The position numbers were made by a program, and so were the translations under genes. 64,000 nucleotides of DNA from Norana najaformis. Its lineage: Eukaryota > Annelida > Clitellata > Crassiclitellata > Hormogastridae. Shown piece after piece: positions 1 to 14,405 of this stretch; position 1 is the first letter of the stretch; the number at the start of each line of letters is the position of its first letter. Under the pieces are notes generated by a model. That model was not told where the DNA came from. It ran no database searches and was given only the letters and a program-made list of their open reading frames with translations. The stretch lies in the NCBI GenBank assembly GCA_964023275.1, contig OZ029915.1, positions 34,530,573 to 34,594,572 on the forward strand. Direction: 5' to 3'.

Positions 1-57
1 CACTTACAGCGAAAACCGAAACCACGACTTATCTCAACCAACCCATCGTCTTGTGGG

Positions 58-229
58 GCCGATTGGGTAGAGCGCTTGGCCTGTATCGCAGAGAGCACGG
101 GTTCGAGCCTCCTCCCTGAGGCGGTCACTGTATACCGACTTTGAGCACGTACTTTATTCACAACTGCTGAGCCCCATCAACTAATACTTAGTCATTATAT
201 AGTGGCGTGCAATAAATGCAGAAATAACA
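58..229 (+). repeat. tRNA-derived SINE, copy A
   Basis: The head looks like a polymerase III promoter: an A-box-like TGGGTAGAGCGC near 64-75 and a B-box-like GGGTTCGAGCC near 99-109. The rest aligns by eye with 14046-14205, including the shared stretches GGTTCGAGCCTC, the CATCAA..GATGCTT-like segment and the end TGGCG..TAAATGCAGAAAT. The acceptor stem does not pair, so it is not a working tRNA gene. It is a dispersed SINE whose 3' end resembles LINE tails elsewhere in the window. Confidence 0.7.
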
Positions 230-375
230 AATAGGTAATATCAGATCAGGCCTATTCTCTCTGGATGTATAGACTATACTCGTTGGACGTCGTAAGTCGT
301 ATTTCGGGACTCTTGGGACATTTCTTTGGAAACCGCTATATATTTCTATCGCCATACAGTATATATGTTTAGGCT

Positions 376-424
376 GAGAATGTAAGCTGCCTATGCAGCA
401 TATGCATAGGCAGCTTACATTCTC
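376..424. repeat. perfect 22-bp inverted repeat with 5-nt loop
   Basis: Arms at 376-397 and 403-424 are exact reverse complements, separated by gcata (398-402). The hairpin would be very stable. No transposon ends or duplicated flanks are visible around it. Confidence 0.85.
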
Positions 425-1020
425 GTGTTGCATGACTATTGTCTTTCTAACATCATAGATGAACACATACTCGTTCAGGACGCTGATACAGGTCCATATA
501 CGTGTAGGATCTATCGGCACATACAGGCTATATGTATATAGGCCTCTTTATATATACTTATAATATACTACTTCCCCGGGTTCCTACTCATCATTGTCCG
601 CATTTGTGCACATTTTTATGACCCTTTCTCCCCCCTCTGCGGACGTCCTTAATGGACGACCCAAAGGGAATGGTAGAAGTGATGACTTCATTTTCTTAGC
701 CTTCGGCGTATAGGATCGAGGCCATACGCTATGTAAAACCGTATACATTTACATTTATAAGGGTAGTTGTACCTATTTTTCTACATGCGGCAGAGTAAAC
801 AGTCTCATATTTCCATCAGCACGAGGCAACAAAGCATTTATGAACGCAAATCTGCCAGGAAACAGACAAAAATGTAGCTCTCTGCCAGGAAACAAAACAC
901 AGAAAAAACGTGGCCGTACCAGAAGACAAAGAGAAAAACCCAGATCTACTAGGAAAACATTAAAGCAGAGAAAAACACAAACGTATTCCAGGGCGCAGAG
1001 CACAGAACACTGGAGACCTA
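425..1020. other. intergenic, no gene seen
   Basis: Apart from the SINE-like piece at 600-770 I see no feature. Open frames at 773-1052 overlap on both strands and have no recognisable domain. Confidence 0.5.
600..770 (-). repeat. SINE 3' piece related to 56405-56690
   Basis: The stretch near 677-725 (GACTTCATTTT, then TTAGCCT..CGGC.TAT and a short AGGCC block) also occurs in the body of the SINE at 56405-56690. The bases near 736-761 (..AAAACCGTATACATTTACATTTA) recur near 40178-40202 and resemble the ends of the element at 14403-14762. It appears to be a decayed, head-less copy. Confidence 0.45.
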
Positions 1021-1416
1021 CCTACATAGACGCTGCGCCTCGAGACGTGTGATGGAAGTCTTGGCTGTCGTTCGCATATGTTCAGCAAAGAGGCTTTCAA
1101 ATGTTTGCGTACAATTGTCGATCTTCGTCGCTAGAGTTGCCTGACAAGTCTCAAAACTACGTCGATCCCGCACCAGATGCCCTGTTGGTGAAACTTTGCC
1201 CGTCTTCCTCTTAATGCTCCTAATGTCCAAGAGAGGGATTTCGCTTTCTGTGTCACTTACGGCCAACTGGAGGTCGTGGTACTGCCCCGGGTGCGTTGTC
1301 GTATGTTCAGGCGTGGGGTTCGTCGTCATCTTGGTGTGAAGACAGACCGATCCTCCTGTGCATGATAAGAAGACGCACCCGAGAAGAATCACGGCGATGA
1401 GGGAATGACGATACAT
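1021..1416 (-). CDS. candidate first coding exon of a secreted cysteine-containing protein
   Basis: Reading leftwards from an ATG at 1416, the frame starts with a typical signal peptide: Met-Tyr-Arg-His, then a hydrophobic core (SLIAVILLGCVFLSC) ending near residue 20. A Thr/His/Pro-rich stretch follows, then a basic RSIKRKTGK and RDRR (possible dibasic cleavage sites), then a helical-looking segment with Cys spaced seven residues apart (CQATLATKIDNC) and one more Cys at the end. The frame meets TAG just after a strong splice donor (AG|GTAGGT, exon end near 1021), so this is probably a first exon joining in phase 2 to an exon left of the window. The open frame continues upstream of the ATG to 1824, but that part looks like 5' leader. 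I do not recognise the family. A peptide precursor or small secreted protein are both possible. No partner exon is visible, so this is a candidate. Confidence 0.4.
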
Positions 1417-3830
1417 GCTCCAGAGACTCAGATCGATATGATCTTGACCAATGCGATCTCGATCAATTCGATCTTCATCAAAACGATCGCTCTTCGTTTT
1501 GCTGGCGAAGAGCTCTCGTGTATCTTCTTCTATCCCTGCAGCTGTAGCATTTGAAGCTGAGGGATGAGGTCGACGAAACACCAAGACAGCAGCGGAACAA
1601 AAACTGGTCACGTGACGATCGAAGGCTCGCCGAAATGCTATAGTAACAGTAATCATTAAAAGCGATGGATGATTTGGAGTGGGGAGGAAAGGCGGAAGAG
1701 AGCAAAGCAACCGCAGCAGCCGACGCACGGACGGACGGACGGATGTAGATTGTATAAAGCCGCGAACATGCGTGCATCGCAATGCTCGCTGTATATCTGG
1801 GCAAATGCAACGGCAAGCAAGCACGCCGGCGATCGAAACGCTTCTTTCTCACGGTTTTGGCCAAATAGCAATCGCCGCTGCCGCCGCATCTGTCCAACGG
1901 AGGGAGGTTGCCTTCGAAGACGTCGCTTGGCGAGAGTGCCTGGCCCGTTGCCCGCGCATGCAGAGGTTAAGCCCCCAATCTGTGCTCGACGGCTGATCCC
2001 TGGCCGTTCGACCGACGGACTGTACCGACGCGGGAACTGAGCGCATGCACGCTGCGTGCTCACTCGCTTATCCTTACTCGAACGCTGACTGGCGCTATTA
2101 ATGACGATGCATCGAAAGAAGTTCCAGATAAGCCAACAACTCCTGTCGCAACTGCAGCAGCAGAAACTGCAAGAGCAACATCAACAACAACACAAGCATC
2201 CCGCAACGTGCATCAAAAGTGTTGCTCGTGAAAACGCCAATCTAGACTGCGCAAGATAAAAATATTACCATGAGAAATGATCAATCTCCAGCTGCTAAAG
2301 GTTCACATTGGCAGTCTCTGTGTAGGTTCAGATATGTTTGCGTAAATCGTTATTCCTGATTACAGACCAAATAAACATCAACATGAAGCGTAATTCTGCG
2401 GTTCCCTCGTGTGTTAGTGCGTCTGCTGACGTGGCTCCGTTCGTCCGCCTGCTTGCAAGCGTATCTCCCTCCATTAAACCAAAATGATCTGAGACTCATC
2501 ACACTGTGATTCCATCGCATATGGGAAATTTGTTGACGTCTTAATATTTTGGACTAGACTTCATAAAGTTGGCTTTGTTCGCCACCAGCATAGGCCCCAA
2601 TGAGTCTACGCACATCCGGGACTCGTACAGTATATCGTTTGTTTTGCCTATATCATCAGTTTTCGCAAAGTAATTTGTCTCGTCCGGAAATTGCTCGATC
2701 ATTCTTGTGTGTTCAATTTCGAGTTATTGTTATTCTTCGCTCAGCTGATGGACATATGGCGTGTTAACAAATACGTTGTTTGTTTGTTGTCGTCGTCGTC
2801 GTCGTCTTCGTCGTCGTCGTTGTTGTTGTTGTGCGGAAAAACCGCTTGGGGTAGCTGGTCCAACCGACGACGTGTACCAGGATGACCTCTACCAGCGTCC
2901 GAGCTGAGGTTCAATCCGCGTGAACAAGGCTCTTGTAATAACTTATCAACTTTTATTAACTTGCAACGAACGCTTAAGCATAAAATCTACAGAAAATCTC
3001 AAGGCGCCTCTGCGGGTGCTCACCGACGTGGGCAATCTCCAACGGATCGTTAATAAGCTAAGTCGTCTTCCCACTGGATCGCTGTCGCCTCGGCCTCGGT
3101 CAATATCTTAACGATCACACACCTGAACTGCCGATGTCGAGTCCTTTTGTCGGCGGCCGAAGACACGAAACAGAAGAAGGTCAAGGAAAGGGCACGCGCC
3201 AAGTCGAGAAATATTTGAGCTGCTTTTTAGTGATGGGGACGTTGAACGACCCAACGACCATTTCCTTTCATCAAAATTTCTAATGACAGTCCCTGACAGT
3301 CACTTTCGTTGGGCCCATTTTGTGCCCGTAACAATGCAGACCAGCGCTTATTCCAATGAACATTAGTGTCTGGAATCTATATCGAACACTTTTTATTCAA
3401 ATTAGGTGTTAATGAACGGGCAAATTATGACTAGCCTACTTGCAACTTAGCCTTTACCAATCCAATAAAATTTTTATAACAGCACCTCCAGATCCAATAT
3501 AACTGACCGCTTGACCGTCTTCTGACCGTCCAACTTCTCTATTGTTGTCCGAGGTTTAGAACGGAATGGGATTTGAATAATGTGACAAGTGACACTTGCA
3601 GCCTATCTACCGCGTGAATGAGACTTGTATGAAGCTGCCCAGGAGGAGCAATTTAGCTGACGGCTCTCGTGCGATACATGTTTACCGATCTATGGGATAA
3701 TTCACAAGCTACCGTCAGTGACCACTGGGTCACTTTGGTGGCCAATATTGATCATAAAATTTCTATGCCTTACCCCGCCCAAATCCAATAAAATTTAGGT
3801 AATATCGGCCTTTGCATATGTACACAAGCA
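1417..3830. other. upstream region, no further gene seen
   Basis: On the minus strand a TTTATACAA at about 1749-1757 could be a TATA element some 330 bases upstream of the ATG at 1416. GC-rich sequence at 1680-2060 gives overlapping open frames on both strands without coding signature. A (TCG)n/(TTG)n run lies at 2789-2832. From 2880 to 3830 I see nothing. Confidence 0.4.
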
Positions 3831-3855
3831 TTTACTTCTTTGCACAATTCATTAC

Positions 3856-4107
3856 ATATATATAGTATATATATATATATATATAGTATGTGTATATATA
3901 GTAGTATATATATATTATAGTATATATATAGTATATATTATAGTATATATATAGTATATATATATTATAGTATATATATAGTAGTATACTATATATATAT
4001 ATATATAGTATATATATATATATAGTATGTGCCTGGCGAAAATGAAAAGAGATAGATGATACAGACAGGAATACATATACAGACAGACAGATAGACAGAT
4101 AGATAGT
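3856..4107. repeat. (TA)n-rich satellite followed by GACA/GATA repeats
   Basis: Positions 3856-4028 are almost pure TA with interspersed GTA units. 4076-4107 is GACA then GATA repeats. The Tyr/Ile-only frames across it are artefacts of the repeat. Confidence 0.9.
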
Positions 4108-4214
4108 AGGGTTGAGTGATTGAAACCTGGGCCAAGTCGACAGACACGACATTCCTTCCCATCATTTTGTGGCTCTGAAAAGAGCCGTTTGTTATGAGCT
4201 GTCCAATGCCCATC

Positions 4215-5969
4215 CTACTTCAATTTTGCTTGAGTGTGCCATTTTTCAAAGCATCCGGCAGGGTGCATGTGTGGTTGACGGGGGCACGTCTTGCACGCGA
4301 AGTTGGTGCGTTTGCGGCCCCCAGGTGTCTTCCGATCGCTGCAGCAAACCGCACAATCTCTCATTTTGTTCTCTTGGACAGGGATGTGAAGCTTCCCGTT
4401 CAGCCTCTCTATCGTGTTGGCCTTGCTGGGACGCCCACAACGATGTACGTGTGCGCGGATGTCACCCACAAGCTGCTCAATCATGTGGCGGCGAAATTTG
4501 AGGTGTGTCACCGCTGTGAGTTTCTGCTGCTGCCTGTGGATGTTGAACAGTATAAAACTGTTCACACAGGCAACCTCCAGCAGCCAGAAGAATGACTTTC
4601 GCCACCACTTCACCGACTTGCGGCCGAAATTGTAGCTCGTGCAGAGGTGATCTGCGCGGTCCACCGCACCCATCTTTGCCGTGTAGTCAATGATGACGAC
4701 GGGCTTGCTGACTTGAACAGTTCCGGCTCGGCTGTGACGAGTCACAATTTGCACGGCTGAGCCGTGAACTGTGCTCAGCATCAAAACCGGACGCTTGTCC
4801 TGCCAAGCAATCGCCGTCGCGTTTCCATCACGCTGAAAGGCGATGACCTCACCAGCTTTCATCTTCTTCTTTCTTTTTAGTTCGTCCGGCAGACCCTGTC
4901 GGTTCCGCATCACCGTTCCCGTCGTCTGGATCTTGAGCTGCAGCAGCTCCATCGCCAGATGGTAACCAGTGTAGAACCGGTCAGTGAATAGATGGTATCC
5001 ACTGCCGTTCGACTTTTCCAGCAATTCTCGGCAGAGAGTCAGGACGATGCGGGAGGTGAATGGGAGACCTGGCCGATCCAGTTCCTCTGTCGTCCGCTTC
5101 CCATAATATGGAACGAACGTACAGATGTAGCCATGCAGACTCTCCGCCAACACGTAGATTCGCAGGCCCCACTTCGTCGGCTTCTGGGGATTGTACATCT
5201 TGAAGGAGACGTGACCCTTGAAGCTTATCGTCGTTTCATCGACGGCGATGTCGCGCTCGGGAACGTACAATTCTTGACATTTGGCCTTGATGTACGTCAG
5301 CACGTGACGTACTTTCTCTGCTCTCGTCTGTCGTGGAGCATCAGCAGGCACTGGAGTGCTGATGTGCAACATCCAGTGGATCTGAAAGAACCGACGGCGA
5401 CAGAACACGTCCGTGAAGAACGAAGTGGCATTCAGCCACTCCTTCGAGAAATAGTCTTGAATGTTTGGCTTTGCGTTCAAAGCCATGTTGAGCACGACGC
5501 CAAGGTAGGCCTTCATTTCTTTCAGGTCCACGTCCCTCCAGTCCCTCCAGATGGAATGTTGAGGGAGCGTTGCCTGATCCAGGCGAAAATGTGCAAAAAC
5601 GTTCGTCTGCACAACGATTTCCTCCAGCAGGTCATCTGTGAAGAACTGCTGGAAGAATCCACATTCGTTTGTTGGGATGCTCGCCCCACTGAGCTGGAAT
5701 CCAGCGTTCGGAACTGTAAACGGCAGTGGGGCGAAATCTGGTGCCGTCCCAGTTGCTCGCATCCATTGTCCAGCGTCCGCAGCTTCATCGCTGTCACTGA
5801 CAGCGACATCTTCATCTGATGATTCGTCTTCACTTGAGATGTTGACGTCTCGGATGTCGTCCATGATGATCGTGTCGTCTCCACTGCTTTCCTCCTCATC
5901 GGACGTTGTCATTTTGTCGATCATGTCCAAAATATCAGCACTACGAAAACGCTTCGTCATCTTTCTCAT
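4215..5969 (-). CDS. piggyBac-type transposase, intact
   Basis: A single uninterrupted frame encodes a DDE_Tnp_1_7 (piggyBac/PGBD) transposase, which cuts and pastes at TTAA sites. I start it at the ATG at 5969 (584 residues). The frame stays open to an ATG at 6050, but those 27 residues are hydrophobic and unlike the family; 5960 is another possible start. In numbering from 6050, an acidic Ser/Asp/Glu-rich N-terminus (51-90) precedes the catalytic core. The three catalytic Asp are visible: Asp271 in AVDETTISFKG, Asp357 in FTDRFYTG and Asp464 in KMGAVDRAD. After Trp-rich KWWRKSFFWLLEV the C-terminus carries a Cys/His-rich zinc domain (CAVC near 566, FACKTC near 584-589, then HMHPAGC). Terminal inverted repeats and TTAA flanks were not found by eye, so it may be a live element, a recently dead one with eroded ends, or a domesticated gene. 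Family assignment is firm. Confidence 0.95.
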   Translation of the reverse strand: MRKMTKRFRSADILDMIDKMTTSDEEESSGDDTIIMDDIRDVNISSEDESSDEDVAVSDSDEAADAGQWMRATGTAPDFAPLPFTVPNAGFQLSGASIPTNECGFFQQFFTDDLLEEIVVQTNVFAHFRLDQATLPQHSIWRDWRDVDLKEMKAYLGVVLNMALNAKPNIQDYFSKEWLNATSFFTDVFCRRRFFQIHWMLHISTPVPADAPRQTRAEKVRHVLTYIKAKCQELYVPERDIAVDETTISFKGHVSFKMYNPQKPTKWGLRIYVLAESLHGYICTFVPYYGKRTTEELDRPGLPFTSRIVLTLCRELLEKSNGSGYHLFTDRFYTGYHLAMELLQLKIQTTGTVMRNRQGLPDELKRKKKMKAGEVIAFQRDGNATAIAWQDKRPVLMLSTVHGSAVQIVTRHSRAGTVQVSKPVVIIDYTAKMGAVDRADHLCTSYNFGRKSVKWWRKSFFWLLEVACVNSFILFNIHRQQQKLTAVTHLKFRRHMIEQLVGDIRAHVHRCGRPSKANTIERLNGKLHIPVQENKMRDCAVCCSDRKTPGGRKRTNFACKTCPRQPHMHPAGCFEKWHTQAKLK

Positions 5970-6050
5970 AAATTCTATAACTAAGATAAGCTCAGTAACG
6001 CACCAGAAAGCACTGAACATTGACACAGCTATATATGCAGAATGCAGCAA

Positions 6051-6460
6051 GCAGCAGATGGTCTCATAGTGTTTAGCTAATTAGTTGCAAATGAACAGAT
6101 AAGCTAGCCTTTGAAATGCCAGTATGACTGGTCTATTCAAGACTTACGGATGGCCCTTTTAGCTAATTAGGACTGAGCTATGTCTACTACCTGTACAAGG
6201 CAGCCCATGCAATAACTAATGAGCCGATAGTGTGTCCTTTGAAATATAGATACAGGCACTGTTCTATGCAAGACCTATGCAGCAGCCAAGCGGATCGGCT
6301 TGGTCAGCTAATTGGAAGTGAATGCTCAGAGTAAACTTACAACTTAAGCCTATGTTCTACATCATTTCACGTCTTTTCTCCAATCCACGCTTCTTGCGAC
6401 GTCGTTTCACGCAAGGTTCTTGGTTAGCGATATTTTTAGGTAGTTTGCAGTAGTAGGCCT
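6051..6460. other. piggyBac flank with internal short repeats
   Basis: TTTAGCTAATTAG occurs near 6072 and again near 6160. A CCTTTGAAAT..A block with a C(T)ATxCAAGAC.TA end occurs near 6110-6150 and 6235-6280. These may be internal repeats of the transposon 5' region, but no terminal inverted repeat with TTAA could be placed. Confidence 0.35.
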
Positions 6461-7612
6461 AATTACCTCTGCCCATAAGTCTGTGTTCCATATGGTCGAC
6501 CACTCCATCTTAATCCCTAAAGTTATGGCTCTAAACCTGAAACCTGAAATATCGAACTGGATTGTTAACTTCTTATCTGGGCGATATCAAGTCCTCATAT
6601 TTGTTTTTAGTTTCCGATCCTGCCTCCATCAATCGCAGTGATATTCAAGGGTCTGTCACTTGATCTAGCCTCTACATTCTTATGGAAAGTGACCTAAAGT
6701 CTGTCTCTTCGGCTAACATTCTCTTTAAATTTGCAGATGACACAAATCTTCTTGTTCCACAAAACTTCCCTGTTAGCCTTGAAACTGAATTCGCTAATAT
6801 TAAGGGTTGGACTTATAGGAATAAACTGATACTTGATGTTTCTAAGTACAAAGAAATTATATTTCACAGACCGAGCCCTAGATTGTTATCCCTCCCTGAT
6901 CGTATTATCGGCGTTGAACGAGTTAAACTTGTTAAACTGTTGGGTGTTTTGTTTAGAGAAGATCTGAAATTTGACGACTATGTGTCTTATATTTTGATTA
7001 ATTGCAGTCAACGCCTTTACCCACTAACAGTCCTTCGATCTCAAGGAATGACTTCCAATAAAAACAAAGCATTTTCCAAGCTCTTATAGTCTCCAGGCTT
7101 ACTTATGCTCTTCCATAACATAATTAATTGGAAGAATCGATTCCTTTTTACCCCGCGCTGGCCGTAGTGGCCTTTTGAACGGAATAAAATTGGAAAATTA
7201 CTGTGAGAAAACTGAATTGAAATTCTTTAAAGCATCAAGGCTCCTAACCACTGCATTCACCATTTACGTCCAGCTAAGCACTCTCACGGTTTCACCTTGC
7301 GGGAGAGGGGACTTAGTTTTGAACTGCCGAACTTTCACACATTGCTCCATAAAAAATCCTTCATCTTTCGCTCACTATATAAATACAAAAATTGTAACTT
7401 TTACAATAGATCAATATATCAATTCTGTTAGATTTCCCCAAAAGTCGTTGCTCTGGATTCTGAACTATTTAAATATAACTAATTTATTAAGTTGTCATTC
7501 AGACCTTATTTTACATTGTTCATGACCTTTATTATGTGCTGTGTATGCATTGTTGTTGTAAAGTGTGTGCGTTTCTCTCGGGCTAATAAAAGAATACTTA
7601 CTTACTTACTTA
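6460..7612 (+). mobile_element. non-LTR retrotransposon fragment (reverse transcriptase and 3' end)
   Basis: A broken reverse transcriptase is readable. 6480-6590 gives VFHMVDHSILIPKVMAL, the FD.VDH region with Phe-Asp lost. After a frame change, 6645-6700 gives QGSVT, a stop, then SLYILMESDL. 6682-7089 gives FKFADDTNLL, the catalytic A-D-D box, and LGVLFREDLKFDDY, the thumb. Further stops and frame changes follow to a RERGLSFELP-like end near 7290-7330. The 3' UTR ends in AATAAAAG and a short (ACTT)n tail at 7596-7612, as in CR1/L2-like elements. It is 5'-truncated and dead. Confidence 0.85.
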
Positions 7613-7829
7613 TCTCTCCAGCCCCAAACATCACCCACAGTAGCTGCCACGCTGTCTCTCTACCTGACTCTTGGATCTTGACCCGGAACCGAACCCTTTT
7701 GCCTATCGATTTTGTTTTGACTGAGCACCAGTGAATAAACTGGTCCCCGCGGCGCGGCTTTCGTTGGGCGCTGTAGAAATCTTGGGATTACGATTATCAT
7801 CGATCTATCACATTACTTACTTACTTACT
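7613..7829 (+). repeat. LINE/SINE 3'-tail family, copy 1
   Basis: A segment of about 120 bases (7675-7797) recurs four more times in the window (near 16540, 19855, 36345, 44280). Shared landmarks are TACCTG, GATTTTGTTTTGACTGAGC, GTGAATAAACTGGT, CGGCTTTCGTTGGGCGCTG and a GGATTACGATTA end. The copy finishes with another (ACTT)n tail at 7813-7829. It probably represents the 3' end of a LINE or the SINE that uses it. Confidence 0.7.
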
Positions 7830-7854
7830 AATCGCCTTTGAGGTTTTTGGTTGC

Positions 7855-7933
7855 TTGCCATGATGGCCGTCTTCGCTTACGTTTAGTTTGTGGTTATTCT
7901 TTCTCTGTTATTTAAAATTTTGGTGTATGCAGA
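7855..7933 (+). promoter_or_regulatory. possible POLR2D core promoter/5' UTR
   Basis: GCCATGATGGCCGTC at 7857-7871 resembles the YY1-type AANATGGCNGC element often seen at start sites of housekeeping genes, about 65 bases before the POLR2D start codon. No TATA box is visible. The assignment rests only on position and motif resemblance. Confidence 0.3.
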
Positions 7934-12268
<4,335 letters not shown>

Positions 12269-14040
12269 CTATGCAGAGGTCATAGGTGTTGGTGACAGAC
12301 TCAGAATCAGTTTGTTCCAGTTGCAGGGGTGAATAAGACCTCAGATTGATATTTGAGGAATTTATACAACTGTTTCATGAAACTAATATCATCTTCTAAA
12401 TTTTAAGCAAAATTAGAAGCAGAAAAGATAAAACTAGTTAATTTAATCTCCCAAAAGTTGGCAATGTAAAATTCTGTCAGATCATAAAGTTGACCAATGC
12501 CCCTGACTGAGATCCTAAAGGACAGCTTTATCGAACCAATGACTGTGCTGATATGATATTGTTATACTGTTGAATAATTCTTGTACCAACATTTCTGTTA
12601 TGATTTTAGTTAACTTTGTTACTCTTATTCGTAAAATGTATGTATGGCCCCTTATTTGAAAACTGCAAGGAGCTACCAGCGTGTGCATCTAGGTATTTAT
12701 GTAGCACCTTTTAAGAATGTCTCAAAGGGGCTGAACACAGCTTTCTTACAGATTGAAAGAGGTGCGGCTGGAGTGATCATTGACCCGGTTGGCTCAATAC
12801 AAGTGCAGAGCTCCATGATGTACCTTGGGCCTGCGTTGGCCACTGAAATCTGCTAGAGTTGATCTTGAATGTAATTCTGTCTTTGACTGGAAGCCAGTGC
12901 AGTTCGAGTGCACATAATGCAATGTATGTAAGAATTGTGGCTAGTTAGCCATGATTTGAGTGGCACAGTTGACGATAACCTGAAGTGAAAATATGAAGCA
13001 ACAAAGGTGATAAGTAAATGTTTTAGCTCTCAGAAGACTGTTTCTAAATGTAAAGCACATCCTGGTCTCAGTTTCTTCTATCTATGAATCATCTTTTGAC
13101 TTCCACTTTCTGTTTTTCCTGCTGTTGACATGAAATATGTACTTGGATGCAGAGTGACTGTGACATCACCAGTGTTTTCGTACAGCTAAATTATAATACT
13201 GGTAGTGACCTTGATGTAGATCATCTTCTTAATCTTTCTGGTTTGGCTTCTGAACATTACCTACAGGTTTTGCATTCTTTTCCAAGATCACTCCCAAGTA
13301 ATTCCTTAGCAAATAATTTATCAAGTGCACATTTAAAAAGCCTATACATAATCCTATTGCCCTTGTCTTTTATAAATCACAAGCAGCAATAGCCAAGAAT
13401 TTCTTGTAGCACTGTCTTCTCCCTGTCTTGATTTCTTTCTTCCTGTCATTTAGATTGGATAGCAATTACTTTGTTCCTGGTTTGTTGAACGATTGGCAAT
13501 AAACTGATGCTGGCTGAGAGAAAGACATTCCTCTGGCGAGGACGACATTCAGTATTTTGAAGAGAGAAATAGAATAACCAGTTCTCCTTTTATACTTGCA
13601 TTAATTGCCAGACTTTTATGAATGCAATGGTTGTAGCTGTACATGTTTAAGACCAAGTCGATGCGCTTGACTCTAGCTGAAGTTTTCCTTAGCCTACGAC
13701 TGTTTCACTCTTAGCTTTGTTATAAAGCTAAGTGCACAGAACAGAACAATGCTTTATTATGTCCAGTTAATCACTGTCACTGAGCTCTATATGCTTCATT
13801 TAGATCAGTGCATATAACACACTAGGCAATTGTATCTTGTTCTCTTGCCTATGTGCATCTTTGTGTGTCTTCTTGCACTTTCAGCATACTGTGTTTCGTT
13901 AATTATCTGCATCATCATCTGTTGATGACATACTTATTTCCCAGACATCAATCGATTCTACATCTTTCTGTCTTCTGTTTCCACAGCTGTCTGCCTCTCT
14001 GTCTTTGTCTCTCTCATATCTCTCACTCACTCTAGGGGAA
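12269..14040. other. POLR2D 3' region and intergenic
   Basis: The first AATAAA after the stop codon is at 13498-13503. 12690-12740 read on the minus strand ends TTAAAAGGTGCTACATAAATA, the typical 3' end of a LINE or SINE, so a minus-strand insertion probably covers 12690-12900. 13143-13259 is an open stretch flanked by AG and by CAG|GTTTTG, exon-like but unrecognised. Confidence 0.4.
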
Positions 14041-14045
14041 CAGAA

Positions 14046-14205
14046 GCCGATTGATTATTAGCGCTCTCAGCTTGTAACATGGACAGTACAGGTTCGAGCC
14101 TCTTTTGACGTGGTTACTGTGCAAGTCCTTCACTCCCAGTTCAGCACCATCAATTGATGCTTTGTCATTAGATGGTGGCGCTTGGTAAATGCAGAAATGA
14201 TCAAT
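14046..14205 (+). repeat. tRNA-derived SINE, copy B
   Basis: It aligns with 58-229: GCCGATTG start, B-box AGGTTCGAGCCTC near 14090-14102, GTTACTGT, CACCATCAA.TGATGCTT and GGTGGCGC..GGTAAATGCAGAAATGA. The A-box is more decayed than in copy A. It ends a few bases before the POLR2D-derived fragment. Confidence 0.7.
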
Positions 14206-14215
14206 TTCCATTTTT

Positions 14216-14405
14216 GAGGCCAAAGCGTTAATTCCAAGGTTTACTATTTGTCACAATAAATGATTGTATTTGATGACATGTAACGTGGTACGATGCCTTT
14301 ATCTAACGTTCGCACGTCATGTCCAGTGTTGTGATTGACATTTTGTGTAGAAGCCCTGTATGTGTGAGGAAGGTCGTATTTTGGCGTCTGTGAAGATCTT
14401 CCCTG
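14216..14405 (+). pseudogene. duplicated fragment of POLR2D exon 4 end and intron 4
   Basis: GAGGCCAAAGCGTTAATTCC at 14216 copies the last codons of POLR2D exon 4 (11383 onward). The match runs through the splice donor into intron 4 up to about 11589: shared ATAAATGATTGTATT, GCACNTCATGTCCAG, GACATTTTGTGT.GAAGCCCTG and GAGGAAGGTCGTATTTT..GTGAAGATCTT. Because the intron is included, it arose from DNA, not from mRNA. Several substitutions show it is not very recent. The left edge abuts a SINE and the right edge overlaps the end of a candidate MITE. Confidence 0.85.

Noticed and set aside
3832-4213. Tyr/Ile-rich open frames
   Set aside because: They translate the TA repeat and have no other support.
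4992-5819. A 275-codon plus-strand open frame
   Set aside because: It is the antisense shadow of the piggyBac transposase; the minus strand carries the recognisable motifs.
4100-6460. Terminal inverted repeats and TTAA duplications for the piggyBac element
   Set aside because: I looked on both sides and found only internal short repeats; no convincing pair could be placed.
13143-13259. An exon-like open segment flanked by AG and GT
   Set aside because: It lies in the probable 3' UTR of POLR2D, has no recognisable similarity and is short enough to arise by chance.
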